Source: Cladopsammia gracilis
Taxonomy: Eukaryota > Cnidaria > Anthozoa > Scleractinia > Dendrophylliidae
Length of the DNA: 64,000 nucleotides
Assembly (NCBI GenBank): GCA_022457155.1
Contig: JAJGOT010000002.1
Coordinates: 447,501-511,500, forward strand
Direction: 5' to 3'
Position 1 is the stretch's first letter. The number at the start of each line of letters is the position of its first letter. The position numbers were made by a program, and so were the translations under genes. A model generated the notes under the pieces. That model was not told where the DNA came from, did not search any database, and saw only the letters and a list, made by a program, of their open reading frames with translations. Positions 44,559 to 55,618 of the stretch are shown piece after piece.

Positions 44559-44830
44559 TCAAAAGTTAAGGTAACAGTCTCTCAGCCAATCAGCAGTAAG
44601 CTTACGAGAGCTGCTACATGACTCGTTTCTCCACTCTTTGGAATCAGATTCCATGCTGGGGATGCTATTAATGGAGCTTAGACTCCACTTGCAGTCCACA
44701 AGTTTAGTTGGATCCAGAACTAGTACTTGTTCAAGGAATTGTGATGCTGGCTGGGTACCATCTGACACACACTTGGATAGTTTGGAATGGGCGGCCTCTA
44801 AAGCTGATTTGGCAGCTTGAATCATTTTTC
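44559..44830 (-). pseudogene. Candidate exon, unrecognised
   Basis: Minus frame from about 44825: 'MIQAAKSALEAAHSKLSKCV', 'SQFLEQVLVLDPTKLVDC', 'SINSIPSMESDSKEW'. Open for 88 codons, protein-like, helical. The sequence style (a 'VLDPTKL' box followed by 'IPxME') recalls the region upstream of the dimerisation domain in transposase-derived proteins, but that is a guess. Confidence 0.35.
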
Positions 44831-46495
44831 TTTCACCTTACCTACCTTCAAAACAAAATGAAAAATCTTCATCGCTTTCTGCAGCATTCAAAGGAAGAAA
44901 GTGTAACAGACACAATCTTTTTGTGTACCTGTGTGACTAAGGTATTTCATGTGGAAGTAATTTAGGTAACTCAACAGGGTGGGTCATTGATCTTTACTAT
45001 GTTGAGCTAAGCGTGTAGTTTCTTCATTAACGTTGGATCGTGATACAGTTCTTCTAACTAGAGGAGAGAGGTGCTGGCAAGATTTCTTCATTGGCTCAGT
45101 TCCTTGTTTAAAAACTCTTCATACAGGAAATAATGGTAAGTGGATGCTAAGCATAATCAAAGGGCTCTTAAAGCCATCTCGTTAATGCGTTGAAACATGA
45201 GGTTAAAAAAAGAAGAATCTAAAATAAATATAAAATAAATATGGTAAAGATGGCGTTGTAGAATCAGACATTATGTAGAAAATGCGAGGCGCAGTAGTCA
45301 ACTGGATATGGTTCTTGGCAGGATAGAGAAGATTGAGAGAACTTGGTTTGAAAATTCGTGTTGGTGCAAGTCAAAAAAAGTTATGAGTAACAAAGAATCA
45401 CGAGTGTGAATGTAAATAATTTTGATGTCAGTGAAGTGAAAGTGAAAGACTTTTCCCGCCTTGCTAGCTAATTGACGATGAAAATGTGTTGTTGGTTCAA
45501 TTTACACAGTGCATTTTCAGTTATTCATTGTCTATTTTCGGTTGGGATATTTGACAATGGAAAAGACTTTCTAAATCAAATACAATAGATTGCCGCAATT
45601 TCAAAACAATTAAAAGCCCACATCGATAATACGTCACGTGCAATGACTTTATATCTGATCAGATGAGACATTAATATTAATTATCAAAATATCAATTGAC
45701 ACAACAAATGGTGACTGAATCTTTAATATTCTTTAAAGTAAGGCCCGATTCAAACATTGAACTTCACATTTGCCGAATCTAATGAAAGGAGGCCGTAACA
45801 ACATGTCATTTCTCTAGAGCTGCCTTTCCCCATGTCAGGACAATTTGAGCTATGTTTAGCAGACATCGCGCCATCAGCCATTTCTTTTTCAACTCTCCAG
45901 CAGTATTCGAAAAAAGAACGAAAGTCAAAATTTATGGTATTTTGCTGTTCCTACTCTTGCATAATGAAACGGAAAGTTTTGTAGTTAGCTAAAGTATCAA
46001 GTCTGCTGTTTTATATATTTTGACATGAAAAATGGCGGGAAAATGGTGATCACGTGGTCATTTTTCGGTCACGTCTGCTATGGACGCACTTATATAGAAA
46101 ATATTGGGTCTGGAGCGGATAAACAGGGCACCACTCCTGGCGGTCACTTTTTTAGTTTCCCTTAGATCGAAATGAGGTTCATGACAGGCCTGCACCGACT
46201 CCGCTATGTGGTTTTGCGGTTGCGATGCATTTATATTAGCTTTCAAAGTTTGGCTGTTATGAGTCGTGTCGTTAAGTGATTTACGTCTTGTATGATGTGT
46301 TAGACGGCGTTTTGTAAATAGTTTTCAGGAATGGTTGGTTTTGAACGAAACTCCATTTTTCATCAGTATTTGTTTAAGGTTTTTCAGTCGTGGGTGAAAT
46401 GTTGTGACAAAAGGCGTTATTATCTCGCGAGTTTTTTTCGTTTTGTTTTCATGCCAATTGCGTTCTGGCAAAAGTGAAATTTAGAATACCAGTGC
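44831..46495. other. Anonymous sequence
   Basis: No gene, repeat or splice pattern recognised on either strand. Confidence 0.35.
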
Positions 46496-46576
46496 ATTTA
46501 GGAGGGTGCTGATGGGGTTAACAGTTAACTGACAATTGCCCAAAAATATAGTAGTTAACTGATAAATGAAAAGTTA

Positions 46577-46837
46577 CCGTATTTTCTCTATTAAATGCCC
46601 CCGGCGTTTATTTCAAACTTGGCCTTGTGGACCCGGCGTTTCTTTGTATCAGCAGTTTTTTCTCGCCCGCCATTTTTTAAGAAAGGGTTATTATTCGTTT
46701 TTCTTGGCAGCCTTGTACCTTGCCCTTAAATCTTAAGTTTATTATACCACAAACAAACGTTTGAGGAGCTTACTTACAACTTCCTCAATTATACCCGGCG
46801 TTTATTCGGGGCCCGGCGTTTAATCGAGAAAATACGG
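46577..46837. mobile_element. TA-flanked mariner-type MITE
   Basis: CCGTATTTTCTC[T/G]ATTAAA at the left and its inverted copy at the right, each flanked by TA (46575-46576, 46838-46839). Length 261 bp, non-coding. It interrupts the subterminal repeats of the host element. Confidence 0.82.
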
Positions 46838-47475
46838 TAACAGTTAAGTGACATTCTATTAATTATACTAAATGAACGATTGTTGTTGTTAATAAAAGCA
46901 ACATAGTTTTTTCCTAACAGCAAAGCTATTTTGTGACTTTTACCTGCCTCGCAGCGTGACCAGGTGACATATTAACCGATATTATATGCGAAAGGTACCA
47001 GGGTCGTAGAGCGTTGACCTTGATCTCCGTGATGGCGTCGAGTGGCGTGGTCAAAGTTATTCTGAGTTTTTATCGAGATGATGACAAAGGATCGGCATTC
47101 GAATGACACATAAGTCGCATACCGTTTGACATGACAAAGCACAATTCAATGGACATATAATCAAACAATAAGCGGAAAGTTTGGACTCGGTGAGTTTGAT
47201 TTAAAGTTGTTGCGATTAGAGAAGATCGACGGGAAAGCTGTTACAAAGGCTCAGTTGGAAATGGAGCTACCTTTTCTAATGGGAAGTGCGACAAGTGAGA
47301 TACATGGTATGTATTCTGTTTCGTCATTTTGTCCTAGCATGCGAACGCGGGTTGACCCCTGGTTTGACCAGACGAGCCCTTTTCAGTCTTAGATTAAATG
47401 AGTAAGATTTCTGATTACACTAAAACCTGTATTAAGCAGACTCCAAAGTAAGTGGACACACCGTTGGTATTTTAC

Positions 47476-48542
47476 TGTGGCTATATGGCCGGTAACCGGT
47501 CAAGGTTTTCAAAACACTAAATGGCCGGCAGTTCTATATTCACAGTAAATTTCTCAAAATCGAAAAATTCCAGCTAATCTAAACTATCATATGTCGATTT
47601 AGAAGAGTCAAGCGATCCTGAAATGCTTTATAGATCTCAAGTCTAGGGTTTGGTTTACGCTGGGCTCAGAAGACGAAACCATGCTTTGTGACACTTAAAC
47701 TTTTTTCAGTTCCACTGCCGGTCAAGGTTTTCAAAACACTAAATGGCCGGCAGTCCTATATTCTCAGTAAATTTGACAAATCGAAACAATACAGCCATTC
47801 TGAACTATCATATGTCGTGATCCTGATCAAACGAGCCGGTTTTGTGGGATTTCTATATCACGAAACCATGTTTTGTGACACTTGGAACTTTTTTCAGCTC
47901 GACTGCCGGTCAAGGTTTTCAAAACACTAAATGGCCGGCAGTTCTATTTTTTCAGTAAATTTCACAAAATCGAAAAGATCCAGCCATTCTGAACTATCAT
48001 ATGTCGTGATCCTGATCAAACGAGCCGGTTTTGTGGGATTTCTATATCACGAAACCCCCGACGAAGCCATGTTTTTGCAGTCGAGCTGAAAAAAGTTCAG
48101 TGTCACAAAACATGGTTTTGTCTTCTGAGCCCAGCGTAAACCAAACATTAGACTTGAGATCTATAAAGCATTTCAGGATCGTTTGACTTTTTTAAATCGA
48201 GATATGATAGTTTAGATTAGCCGGAATTTTTCGATTTTGTGAAATTTACTGAGAATATAGAACTGCCGGCCATTTAGTGTTTTGAAAACCTTGACCGGCA
48301 GTCGAACTGAAAAAATTTCTAAGTGTCACAAAACATGGTTTCGTCTACTGAGCCTAGCGTAAACCAAACACTAGGCTTGAAATCTATAAAGCATTTCAGG
48401 ATCGCTTGACCTTTCTAAATCGACATATGATAGTTTAGATTAGCTGGAATTTTTCGATTTTGAGAAATTTACTGAGAATATAGGACTGCCGGCTATTTAG
48501 TGTTTTGAAAACCTTGACCGGTTACCGGCCATATAGCCACAG
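47476..48542. mobile_element. Foldback element with internal tandem units
   Basis: The left end 'tggctatatggccggtaacc' is repeated inverted at the right end (about 48520-48541). The 41-bp module beginning 'ccggtcaaggttttcaaaac' and ending in 'ggccggcag' occurs in direct orientation near 47500, 47715 and 47907, and inverted near 48260 and 48490. Between 47713 and 48060 two 190-bp units are almost identical in direct repeat. The whole thus folds into a long stem with an amplified left arm. No ORF of interest. Confidence 0.85.
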
Positions 48543-49074
48543 CGAATAACGCTTATTTTATTGGACACAAGCATCAGTGAAATTCGATTTTTTTCCTTCC
48601 CATACTCTCTGTGTACGATCCTGTATCAAACAGACATCTTTAATACTGACAATCCTTATTACGGTTTTGGAAGCTATCTTGACAGGTGAGAAATTATGGT
48701 TTTTAGATGAGAATCTAATGTCGAATAATTTTCGTAAAGCGGCTGTTCTAAGTCCAATCCCGAAAACGCATTCACTCTGGTCATTCTCATGGCCTTTAAA
48801 GTAACCTTATCTTAACTTTGCAAATTTAAAAGCCTTACTGATATACGTAATTTCCTACTTGTCAAGCTAAATCACTTGATAAGATCAATGAATGAAAATA
48901 TTGAAATGAACCGATTTCCGACAGCGTGACCCAGTTAAAAAAGAAAAACATAAACTTTCTTATACAAGCGCATGAGTATAGGCTACCAGTGTAGCCTCTT
49001 GTTAACTGACAATTGGCCGAAAAAAAATAGTAGTTAACTGACAATTGGGTACCCCCATTAGCACCCTCATTTAG

Positions 49075-49465
49075 CAGTGCTAGATTAATTTGTCGTGTGT
49101 TTGGCCTTGTTTACAAAATGGTAAAGTAAGCTCACTGTAGCTGTCGAGAAAAAGCTGCGCCGGGTTTACAGCTCTTTACAGGCAAATTCACCGCGAGAAA
49201 CAACTTCAAGCATCACGCTTCAGTGAATGTTCTGACACCTATAGAATGAATTGAGTTCTGGTCATTTCACGAACAGAAATCTAGAACCGGAAAGGAGGAA
49301 AGAGTTACGCGGTTAACATCGGAACGGATAGATTGCCGTCCAAAATGGTGGCGCTGTTCAGATGTGTGTTACTTTTCCTTTATACCCTCTTAAAGTTTGA
49401 TGTTCCCAATGTTTACGTATTTTTCTACGAAAGAGACGATAACTTAATTTGTAATAGGAACGAAA
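49075..49465. other. Anonymous sequence
   Basis: No gene or repeat recognised. Confidence 0.35.
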
Positions 49466-49849
49466 TTAAACAAGAGTGACAGGAGCAAAAGTTTCATTTG
49501 ATTCAACAATATAAATTGATAAATTGAGACAATTAGCCACAGCTTGAATGATAATCGCATCAGCCCATGTTCCTTGACATGACATATTATTCAAATATTC
49601 TTGCCAAGAGTGTTCAGTATTACTTTCTATAAACTGTTCTGGGTTATATACTAAATATTCAATGCCAAGACTACGTATATAAAAATGGTTCGTAGCATCG
49701 CCATACAATTGATGTGATACGGCACGAAAAAAACAATCGCCACCTCCTCCAACATCAAGAGCAATTCTATTTAATTCAGATAACCTACTTTCTAGTAGTA
49801 AAACTGAATCTATAGCACCTGAACCATTAAAAGCAACCATTACAAACAA
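49466..49849 (-). pseudogene. OTU-like cysteine protease, N-terminal part
   Basis: 127 residues from ATG 49849 or the internal ATG four codons later. 'LDVGGGGDCFFRAVSHQLYG' carries the catalytic Cys of the OTU deubiquitinase fold, followed by 'LGIEYLVYNPEQFIES', 'YLNNMSCQGTWADAIIIQAV' and 'LNLSIYIVES'. The strand order and spacing match OTU domains found in transposable elements and some viruses. The frame stops at 'PVTLV' before the catalytic His, and no continuation is seen in other frames. An Asp normally precedes the Cys by three residues within 'DGxC'; here it is GGGDC, with Asp immediately before Cys as in other element-borne OTUs. Truncated. Confidence 0.72.
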
Positions 49850-49927
49850 TTGATAATTTTGTTTAACGAAATAATAGATTTAAATATATTTTTTCTTGCT
49901 TTAAGTGTTCTATATTCTTTGCTAATA

Positions 49928-50041
49928 GAGCTACGTTGAGCGCTCGAAGGCAACTCTCTTGTGTCAGGATTTCAATGCAATCAAGCTACGTTGAGCACTC
50001 TAAGGTAACTCTCTTGTCCGCTTTAGGATTTCAATGTTATC
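49928..50041. repeat. Direct duplication, unit about 56 bp
   Basis: 'gagctacgttgagcgctcga' (49928) and 'aagctacgttgagcactcta' (49981) start two units that both continue with 'aactctcttg' and end 'aggatttcaatg'. Confidence 0.8.
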
Positions 50042-50239
50042 AGTACGACACGCAATTGATATTCGTCTTCTTTTTATAGACTTTATACGTCAAGAACGTT
50101 TTCTCTCTCTTACTTGCCACTCAAACAATACATTGTCTTTTTGTCAAATAGAGAGAAAATCTCTCTTAAAAAAATAAACACGCTGAAATCGCTTATAAAA
50201 TGCTTCTTAAAATGCTTCCTTGATAACTTTTATAAACAA

Positions 50240-51135
50240 AATCAGGAACATTTTTACGTCTTTTGCGTACTGTTGCATAATCAAACTGTAATAGCAATGA
50301 TTAATTGTTTTAAAATAGCACAAAACCGAAATCCATACTCTTGCATAATCAAACCGAAACATTTTTAGTTAGCTGAATAAGCAAAATCTACCCTCTCTTG
50401 CATACTATTGCATAATCATGACACCTAAATATTTAATAACTATTGGAAAAGCAGACAAAGATTACAACTCAAAAAGCGAACAAAAATACAGCGTGAGATT
50501 TCTCAGCTTCGTCGAGCGCGAAAAGTTGACTCGTTTATAAGCGAGTTGACTTTAAACGAATCGTAAAATTAACTCTTTTCACGAGATTTCACTTTGACAT
50601 TCGTTAAGCGACATAAAAAATCGCTCCTCGCTGTTCATCATACCGGGTAGACAACGTATAGCAGAACCCCGGAGGAGGACTCGCATATGTGGTTGGGTGG
50701 GGGTGCTCGTCGTATCTTTTAGGGGTTAAAATTAGGGGATCTAGGTATCTTTTAGAATATATGATTTTTCTTTTCACGATATTTCCGGTTGTCACTCGCT
50801 AAGCGACTTAAAAGGCAGAGCAAAATAGCATGTTCTTTTGAGCGCAGCTATCAAATGTACTGAATAGGACAGCCCCTGACTCAGTTAAACTTCCCATATG
50901 ACTAAAAAAATTGCCGGATTGACCCCTTTCATAAAATAGAAGTCCGTATAAAGGTGAATATTTTAAGTTCGTTTACCTACAGGTTGTAACTAATTTGATT
51001 GAACCTGCACTTGGCACCGGTAGCATAGTATTGGCTGACCCGTGTACTTTCGCTTTTGTGCTTTTGTAAAACAATTAATAATTGCTATTACAGTTTCATT
51101 ATGTAACAGTACGCAAAAGACGCAAAAATTTAAGC
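50240..51135. mobile_element. Possible DNA element bounded by 75-bp inverted repeats
   Basis: 'cgtcttttgcgtactgttgc' and 'actgtaatagcaatgattaa' (50252-50310) recur inverted at 51060-51135. Between them are two more copies of 'tgcataatcaaac' (50341, 50410) and an inverted copy of the dispersed CCCCTAAAAG repeat. No ORF. Ends are not sharply defined. Confidence 0.5.
50660..50765 (-). repeat. Dispersed CCCCTAAAAG repeat, inverted copy
   Basis: On the minus strand 'ttttaacccctaaaagatac' then 'gagcacccccacccaacc' and 'gcgagtcctcctccgggg' parallels 2925-2990 on the plus strand. Confidence 0.55.
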
Positions 51136-51915
51136 CATTGAAGGCTTGCCGCAATTCCATTCAACCGTCATCATTATAAGCCAAAAAATCAACACAACTA
51201 TGACATGTTTACCATACTATGTCAGTGTCAGTGAACTCATATCTTATTATATTTTACCCTGGGGAGTCTTTTACTGTGTAACCGCATCCCCAAGAGTAAG
51301 ATGAAACCTGAGATAAACCGAACCCAAGCCATTAACCCTTGGGAAGGCCCCAAACCCAAGGTGTGTGTAACCACAACTCAATAGAAAAAAACGCAAAGTT
51401 CATGCTATTTTGCTCTGCCATACCGCTCATATTAACACACAAACTTTCCTGTCCCATTTAATTTTCTTATAACCTCTCCATTAGTAAAATACACCGTGAA
51501 ATTCTCAAACTACGTTTCCCAAGAAAACGCATTTAACCTATTTTTACCCTTTTAAAGTAGCTATAATGGCTTTACGACAAATGATTGAAACTGATAGGTA
51601 ACGTGAGATATCGAAATTTAACAAGGACTAATACCTTTGCGGTAACGTAATGTGAGATATGACAAGTTCATCACAAGTTCTGACATCCCAATACCCTAGG
51701 GAAATTAACAATAGGTCCGGGGGTGCTCCCCAAACATTTTAGTGGCAGTATGTGACGCCCTTCTTGAAATCCTAACCGCTTTAACCAACCATATCCTCAA
51801 TGCCCTAATATAGCTTCTATAAAGAACGAACAAGAAACCCCCCCGGACAAAAGTCCACAAAATTTTGTTAACAACTTTTGTCCCTTTTTAGTACTCGACT
51901 CCGAAATCTCGCTTA
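51136..51915. other. Anonymous sequence
   Basis: No gene or recognised repeat. Confidence 0.35.
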
Positions 51916-52460
51916 ATGCGCAAGCGCATTAACGAGATAAAAAATGGCCAAGTCAAGCCAGATGCTCCAACTTTTGCAGTATTTCTTCCACTTGGTTTGA
52001 AAAATGGATTCCTAAAACACTTCAGAAATTTGAATTACTGCGATATTGTCTGGGATGATAGAAATAACAAGGTATTAATGGATTCCCTCCAGGCACTGGA
52101 GAGCAAGGTGGCTAAGATTGTTCTCGAGGACCCTATATGCTCTTCATCCACTGAGGCACTTATCGACCTTCAGTGGAATAATCTTTGGGTTAGATGCTGC
52201 ATTTATTGGCTTGTCTGATTTTCAATGCCTTAAAGGCCTTTTGGATCATAATTATTGTTTCAATACTGGCTCCACTGTTCACAGCTACAATATGTGTCAT
52301 GCCAGCAACCCAAGGATTAGTAGATCTCATTGTAGCAAAGGCCAATTACGCTCTTCTCATTTTTTATTAAAGGAATGGAATGCGATTCCTTAGAAATTAG
52401 GAACAATGAAACTGTTCGCAGTTTTAGAAATTCTATTTTACAGTTTTTTACATGATCATG
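51916..52460 (+). pseudogene. LINE ORF2 C-terminal remnant
   Basis: Plus-strand frames read 'MDSLQALESKVAKIVLEDPI', 'STEALIDLQWNNL', then after a frame change 'KGLLDHNYCFNTGSTVHSYN' and 'RSSHFLLKEWNAIP'. This is the segment after the RT in CR1/L2-like elements (a helical 'LQxLQ+xA.+I' block, then 'NTR...' and 'xxWNxLP'). The RT itself is absent and the copy has frame changes. The last part ('TVRSF' like) runs into non-coding DNA near 52455. Confidence 0.55.
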
Positions 52461-53454
52461 GTTTCCCTTATTACTCATGGTGCAGCCAATGAGTTGTAAA
52501 TCTGGCTCAGAGTTTTTTCATTGGTGCATGCAAACTTATGCACGCATATTTATTTTATGTTGATGACTATATGGCTTTCAGCCATGAAATACATACCACA
52601 AAATCTCTACCTGTGTTGACTTAAGAGGCAAAAGAAAGAACTGCAACATACAATTGCAAGTTTTCAAGGCAATATTTTACAGTCAGAGGGGTTATTTTCT
52701 GAACATCATAGTAAATGCATGTATGATACACAATGAAATAAATTACCAGACAGCATGAGCCATTGGATGAAGCCAAAACTGATACTCTAATGCCTTTTTT
52801 TGTGCAAGGTTACTCTCGCAATAACAGCATTATACAAACCATAATGGCATGCATGCATGTACATGTAGCACTGGACAGCATGTCAAGACAGTCAAATGAA
52901 GAGTGACCACGTGTAAAAACTTCTATGGAATCATTTTATCAAAATTATTTCTCTTGTGTTATAGTCATATCAGTAGGTTTGGGAGAGCAACAAGACTCCA
53001 AGGGAATAATTTTGGGTGAGTTGATAGCAATTCAAAACAACCAAATAAAATAGATAACGAAAGGATGACCATGACAAAGATGTCACTTCAAACCATTTGA
53101 TATGTATTCAATAGGGTCAACACTTTTAGGAGGCATGTCAATTATTAAAACGGGAAATTTATTGAACTTCATAAATGATTTTTATGGTGACACAACTGAC
53201 TTACCGTAGTTTAAGTAACAGTTGATTTTGATGCAGGAAACAAAATTCTATAACAGAGTTTCAATTCTTCCACCTTCTGAAATTTTTCATTTTAGATGTT
53301 CAGTCACAATGTTTCTTGATCACTAGAGAAATACCAGTCACTCAAGACCAAAACATTGATGAGAGCGCTATACGGTTCCATATTGAAGAGGAATTGAATG
53401 TAAAATTACCCTATTTACAAAAAAATTATGATTCCTACGACTTCTAAAACATAA
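52461..53454. other. Anonymous sequence
   Basis: Contains a second copy of 'gcaaacttatgcacgcata' (about 52530) related to 30600. No gene seen. Confidence 0.35.
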
Positions 53455-53860
53455 TTATAGCCTAAGCGACTCCTAACCGTCATTCTTATTAGAAATGTTT
53501 GTGAGAAAATAATGAGAAGCTCTATTGCGAGGGCATAAAATCTACAAAGCAAAATTGTAAATGAAAGTTACTCCCAAGAAACTAAGATTCCTGAAACAGG
53601 AATTCTCAGTGAACATATTAAAACTAGCGACTTATAACCAGCGTCTTTGCTGATTAAATAACTGAAAAGGTAACGCAAAGCTCAATTGCGAAGGTCTAAA
53701 ATTTTAAAGGAGGAATAAAATTATTTACGTTTCAAACATTTGAAATTCTAAAACTTGTCTAAGTAACTCCTAACCGCTTTTTTATTAAACAGATGCGATA
53801 CGATAAGACGAAGCACAATTACGAATGCCTAAAAATTGCTGCAGAAACTAATTAAGTAAG
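53455..53860. repeat. Degenerate tandem repeat, unit about 130-160 bp
   Basis: Three units share 'actcctaaccg', 'attaaa', and 'gc[t/a]c[t/a]attgcgaagg' with the same order (53461, 53622, 53755). Confidence 0.55.
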
Positions 53861-54269
53861 GAATCAATCCGAAACGGCGTCCTGTATTATGTGCTGGCTA
53901 CGCGGTATGCTGTGAGAAATAAAATCAAGAAATAAATTCACTCAGTGAGAAATAAATTCCCAAATGAATGTGCATGTAATATTCCTCATTCTTTAAGCTC
54001 TAAAGCAGAACAATTTTTTCGTGTACCGCATAGCCAGCTCCTAAGATAGCTTTCAATCTTGAATTATTTTTTTTCCCGTGTACCACATAAGATTACAAAA
54101 AAAGCCAATGTTAATTACAGTAATGCTAATCAAAGAACTGCAAACAGTTCCTTTAGCGAATGGTGTTTGTCAGGGTCTTCACAAATTGCTCTTTTTGCTA
54201 TCCTAATTGACCTTCCAGGCTAAAACAATGGCTAAATAATAACAATAAAAACAGTGAAACAATGGCTAA
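53861..54269. other. Anonymous sequence
   Basis: Short direct duplications ('gaaataaattc', 'cgtgtacc[g/a]cata'). No gene. Confidence 0.35.
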
Positions 54270-54592
54270 AACAATTTTTCCCAGTGAGAAAATGTCTGAA
54301 AGGAAACTTGTCTCCCACTTCCACTTACAATTTCTGGGGCGATGTGAGGATATCTCTTTCTGTATTGTTGTTGGGACACTGACAACGACATCACTGGCTT
54401 GGGATCAGAGGCAGAATACTTTTACGGAAATCTCTTATGGAATTCCACTCACGCTCGTGCTGCTCCATCACAACATTGTTGCTCTTCAAATCATTGTGCA
54501 AAATGCCACCAGAGTGTATGTACTCCAGAGCTTCGAAAATGGTTTCAGAATTCCAAACCAAGTGGGCTTGTCTAGTTCTTGTTTCTTCTTCT
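54270..54592 (-). pseudogene. Protein kinase domain fragment
   Basis: Minus-strand reading: 'LEYIHSGGILHNDLKSNNVV' is a kinase catalytic loop (HxDLKxNN, with HND in place of HRD), and 'IRDFRKSI' stands where the DFG motif is expected (Gly changed to Arg). After a frame change 'YRKRYPHIAPEIVSGSG' gives the APE-type P+1 motif. Order and spacing fit subdomains VIb to VIII of a Ser/Thr/Tyr kinase. N- and C-lobes are missing, and the altered DFG and frameshift make it non-functional. Confidence 0.65.
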
Positions 54593-54593
54593 T

Positions 54594-54805
54594 TTATGGC
54601 CTTTTCGGGCCTTATCGGGCCTTATCGGGCCTTATCGGGCCATAAAAGACCACTTAGGGCCCAATCAGGCCATAAACAAAAACACTTTAAAGAGCCCAAT
54701 CGGGCCACCGGGCCCTATCATGCCATATCATGCCATAAAAGACCACTTTAAAGAGTCCAGTTGGGCCACCGGGCCTTATCGGGCCCACTTTGAAGGGCCC
54801 GATCT
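54594..54805. repeat. Minisatellite of GGGCC units
   Basis: 'cgggccttat' occurs four times in direct tandem at 54605-54645; the larger module 'gaccactttaaagag...gggccaccgggcc' follows in two copies of about 90-100 bp. Confidence 0.85.
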
Positions 54806-54843
54806 GGCCAAATAAAACTGATTGAAACAGGGAAACTACCAGC

Positions 54844-55092
54844 ATGGGTCACACACCGAGAAACAGCCCTATCTTCGGATGTGGAAGCACTTATCTTGCA
54901 AGACTGGCAAACCATCTCGATCAAGTTCACCATATGGATGCAGAGGAATGTGCTAAATGGTTAACATGGAGTAAGATCGGAGTTTGTGTACGTTTACAAG
55001 AATCAATGGATGGTAAAGAATTAAATATGGAGATGCCTTTGGATAAGCCACCGCTTGGCCACTTTTCCTGCCAATTCAGATTTTTCAGGTAG
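54844..55092 (+). CDS. Small C2H2-finger-like ORF
   Basis: 82 codons from ATG 54844. Near residue 12 'CGSTYLARLANHLDQVHHM' matches the second half of a C2H2 zinc finger (C...L..L..HL...H); the first Cys is not in place (Gly-Cys only). It continues 'CAKWLTWSKIGVCVRLQ'. I do not recognise a family. It is the first of several small plus-strand frames up to 55600. Confidence 0.35.
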   Translation: MGHTPRNSPIFGCGSTYLARLANHLDQVHHMDAEECAKWLTWSKIGVCVRLQESMDGKELNMEMPLDKPPLGHFSCQFRFFR

Positions 55093-55180
55093 TTCTGCTG
55101 CGGCTCGATGACTGAACTCGGGATTCGATGCCCCTAGAAAGAAGGCCACTAACGATCATTATGGGAGACCCAACTGAGCC

Positions 55181-55610
55181 GTGAAATGCAGTATTGCATT
55201 GAAAAAAGGAATGAAGACAGTCAATGCAATGGCTGGGGGAGCGACTCTAGCGGCCTCTTTAGGCAATGTGCTTGCAAGTCAACTCTCGAAAAGAAGAAGC
55301 AAGAACAAGGTGCGGGTAAAAGATCAAGGAGGTGGCGCATGCAAGAACAAACCAACTGGTTGTCAGGGTTGACAGATTACCAGACGTTTTCTGAGGGCAT
55401 AAAGAGCCAGCAATGAACAGTTGTGAGCCCACCGATCTGATATGTAATCTCTACAACAACGTCATCGAAGTACCCACTTATGTCAAAACCCCTCTCCTGG
55501 GTAACAGGGAAGCGATTTGATGCATGAGTGCACTAGCGACGCCTTTGAACAAAAGGACTCCTGAAAATAAGAGGAGAAAAACTCCTCAAGAAAATTAAGG
55601 CATGGCTTCA
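55181..55610 (+). other. Cluster of short plus-strand frames, unrecognised
   Basis: Three frames follow each other: 55181-55372 ('KCSIALKKGMKTVNAMAGG' then 'SLGNVLASQLSKRRSKN', Ala/Lys-rich), 55413 on ('MNSCEPTDLICNLYNNVIEV', 'PTYVKTPLLGNREAI') and about 55520-55595 ('SALATPLNKRTPENKRRKTP'). They look more protein-like than chance and are closely spaced, but are too short to identify. A 22-bp segment here ('tcaagaaaattaaggcatgg') recurs inverted at 63397-63416. Confidence 0.3.
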
Positions 55611-55618
55611 ATTCTTTT

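Larger units (their letters stand above)
46502..49068. mobile_element. 2.57-kb TIR element with 6-bp target duplication, hosting nested elements
   Basis: Inverted ends GAGGGTGCT[G/A]ATGGGG at 46502 and 49068 are flanked on both sides by ATTTAG (46496-46501 and 49069-49074). Just inside each end lie inverted copies of 'gttaactgacaattg' and 'tagtagttaactga', a subterminal repeat structure typical of DNA transposons. No transposase is recognisable; the interior holds a TA-flanked MITE (46577-46837) and a long foldback (47476-48542). Superfamily undetermined. Confidence 0.7.
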
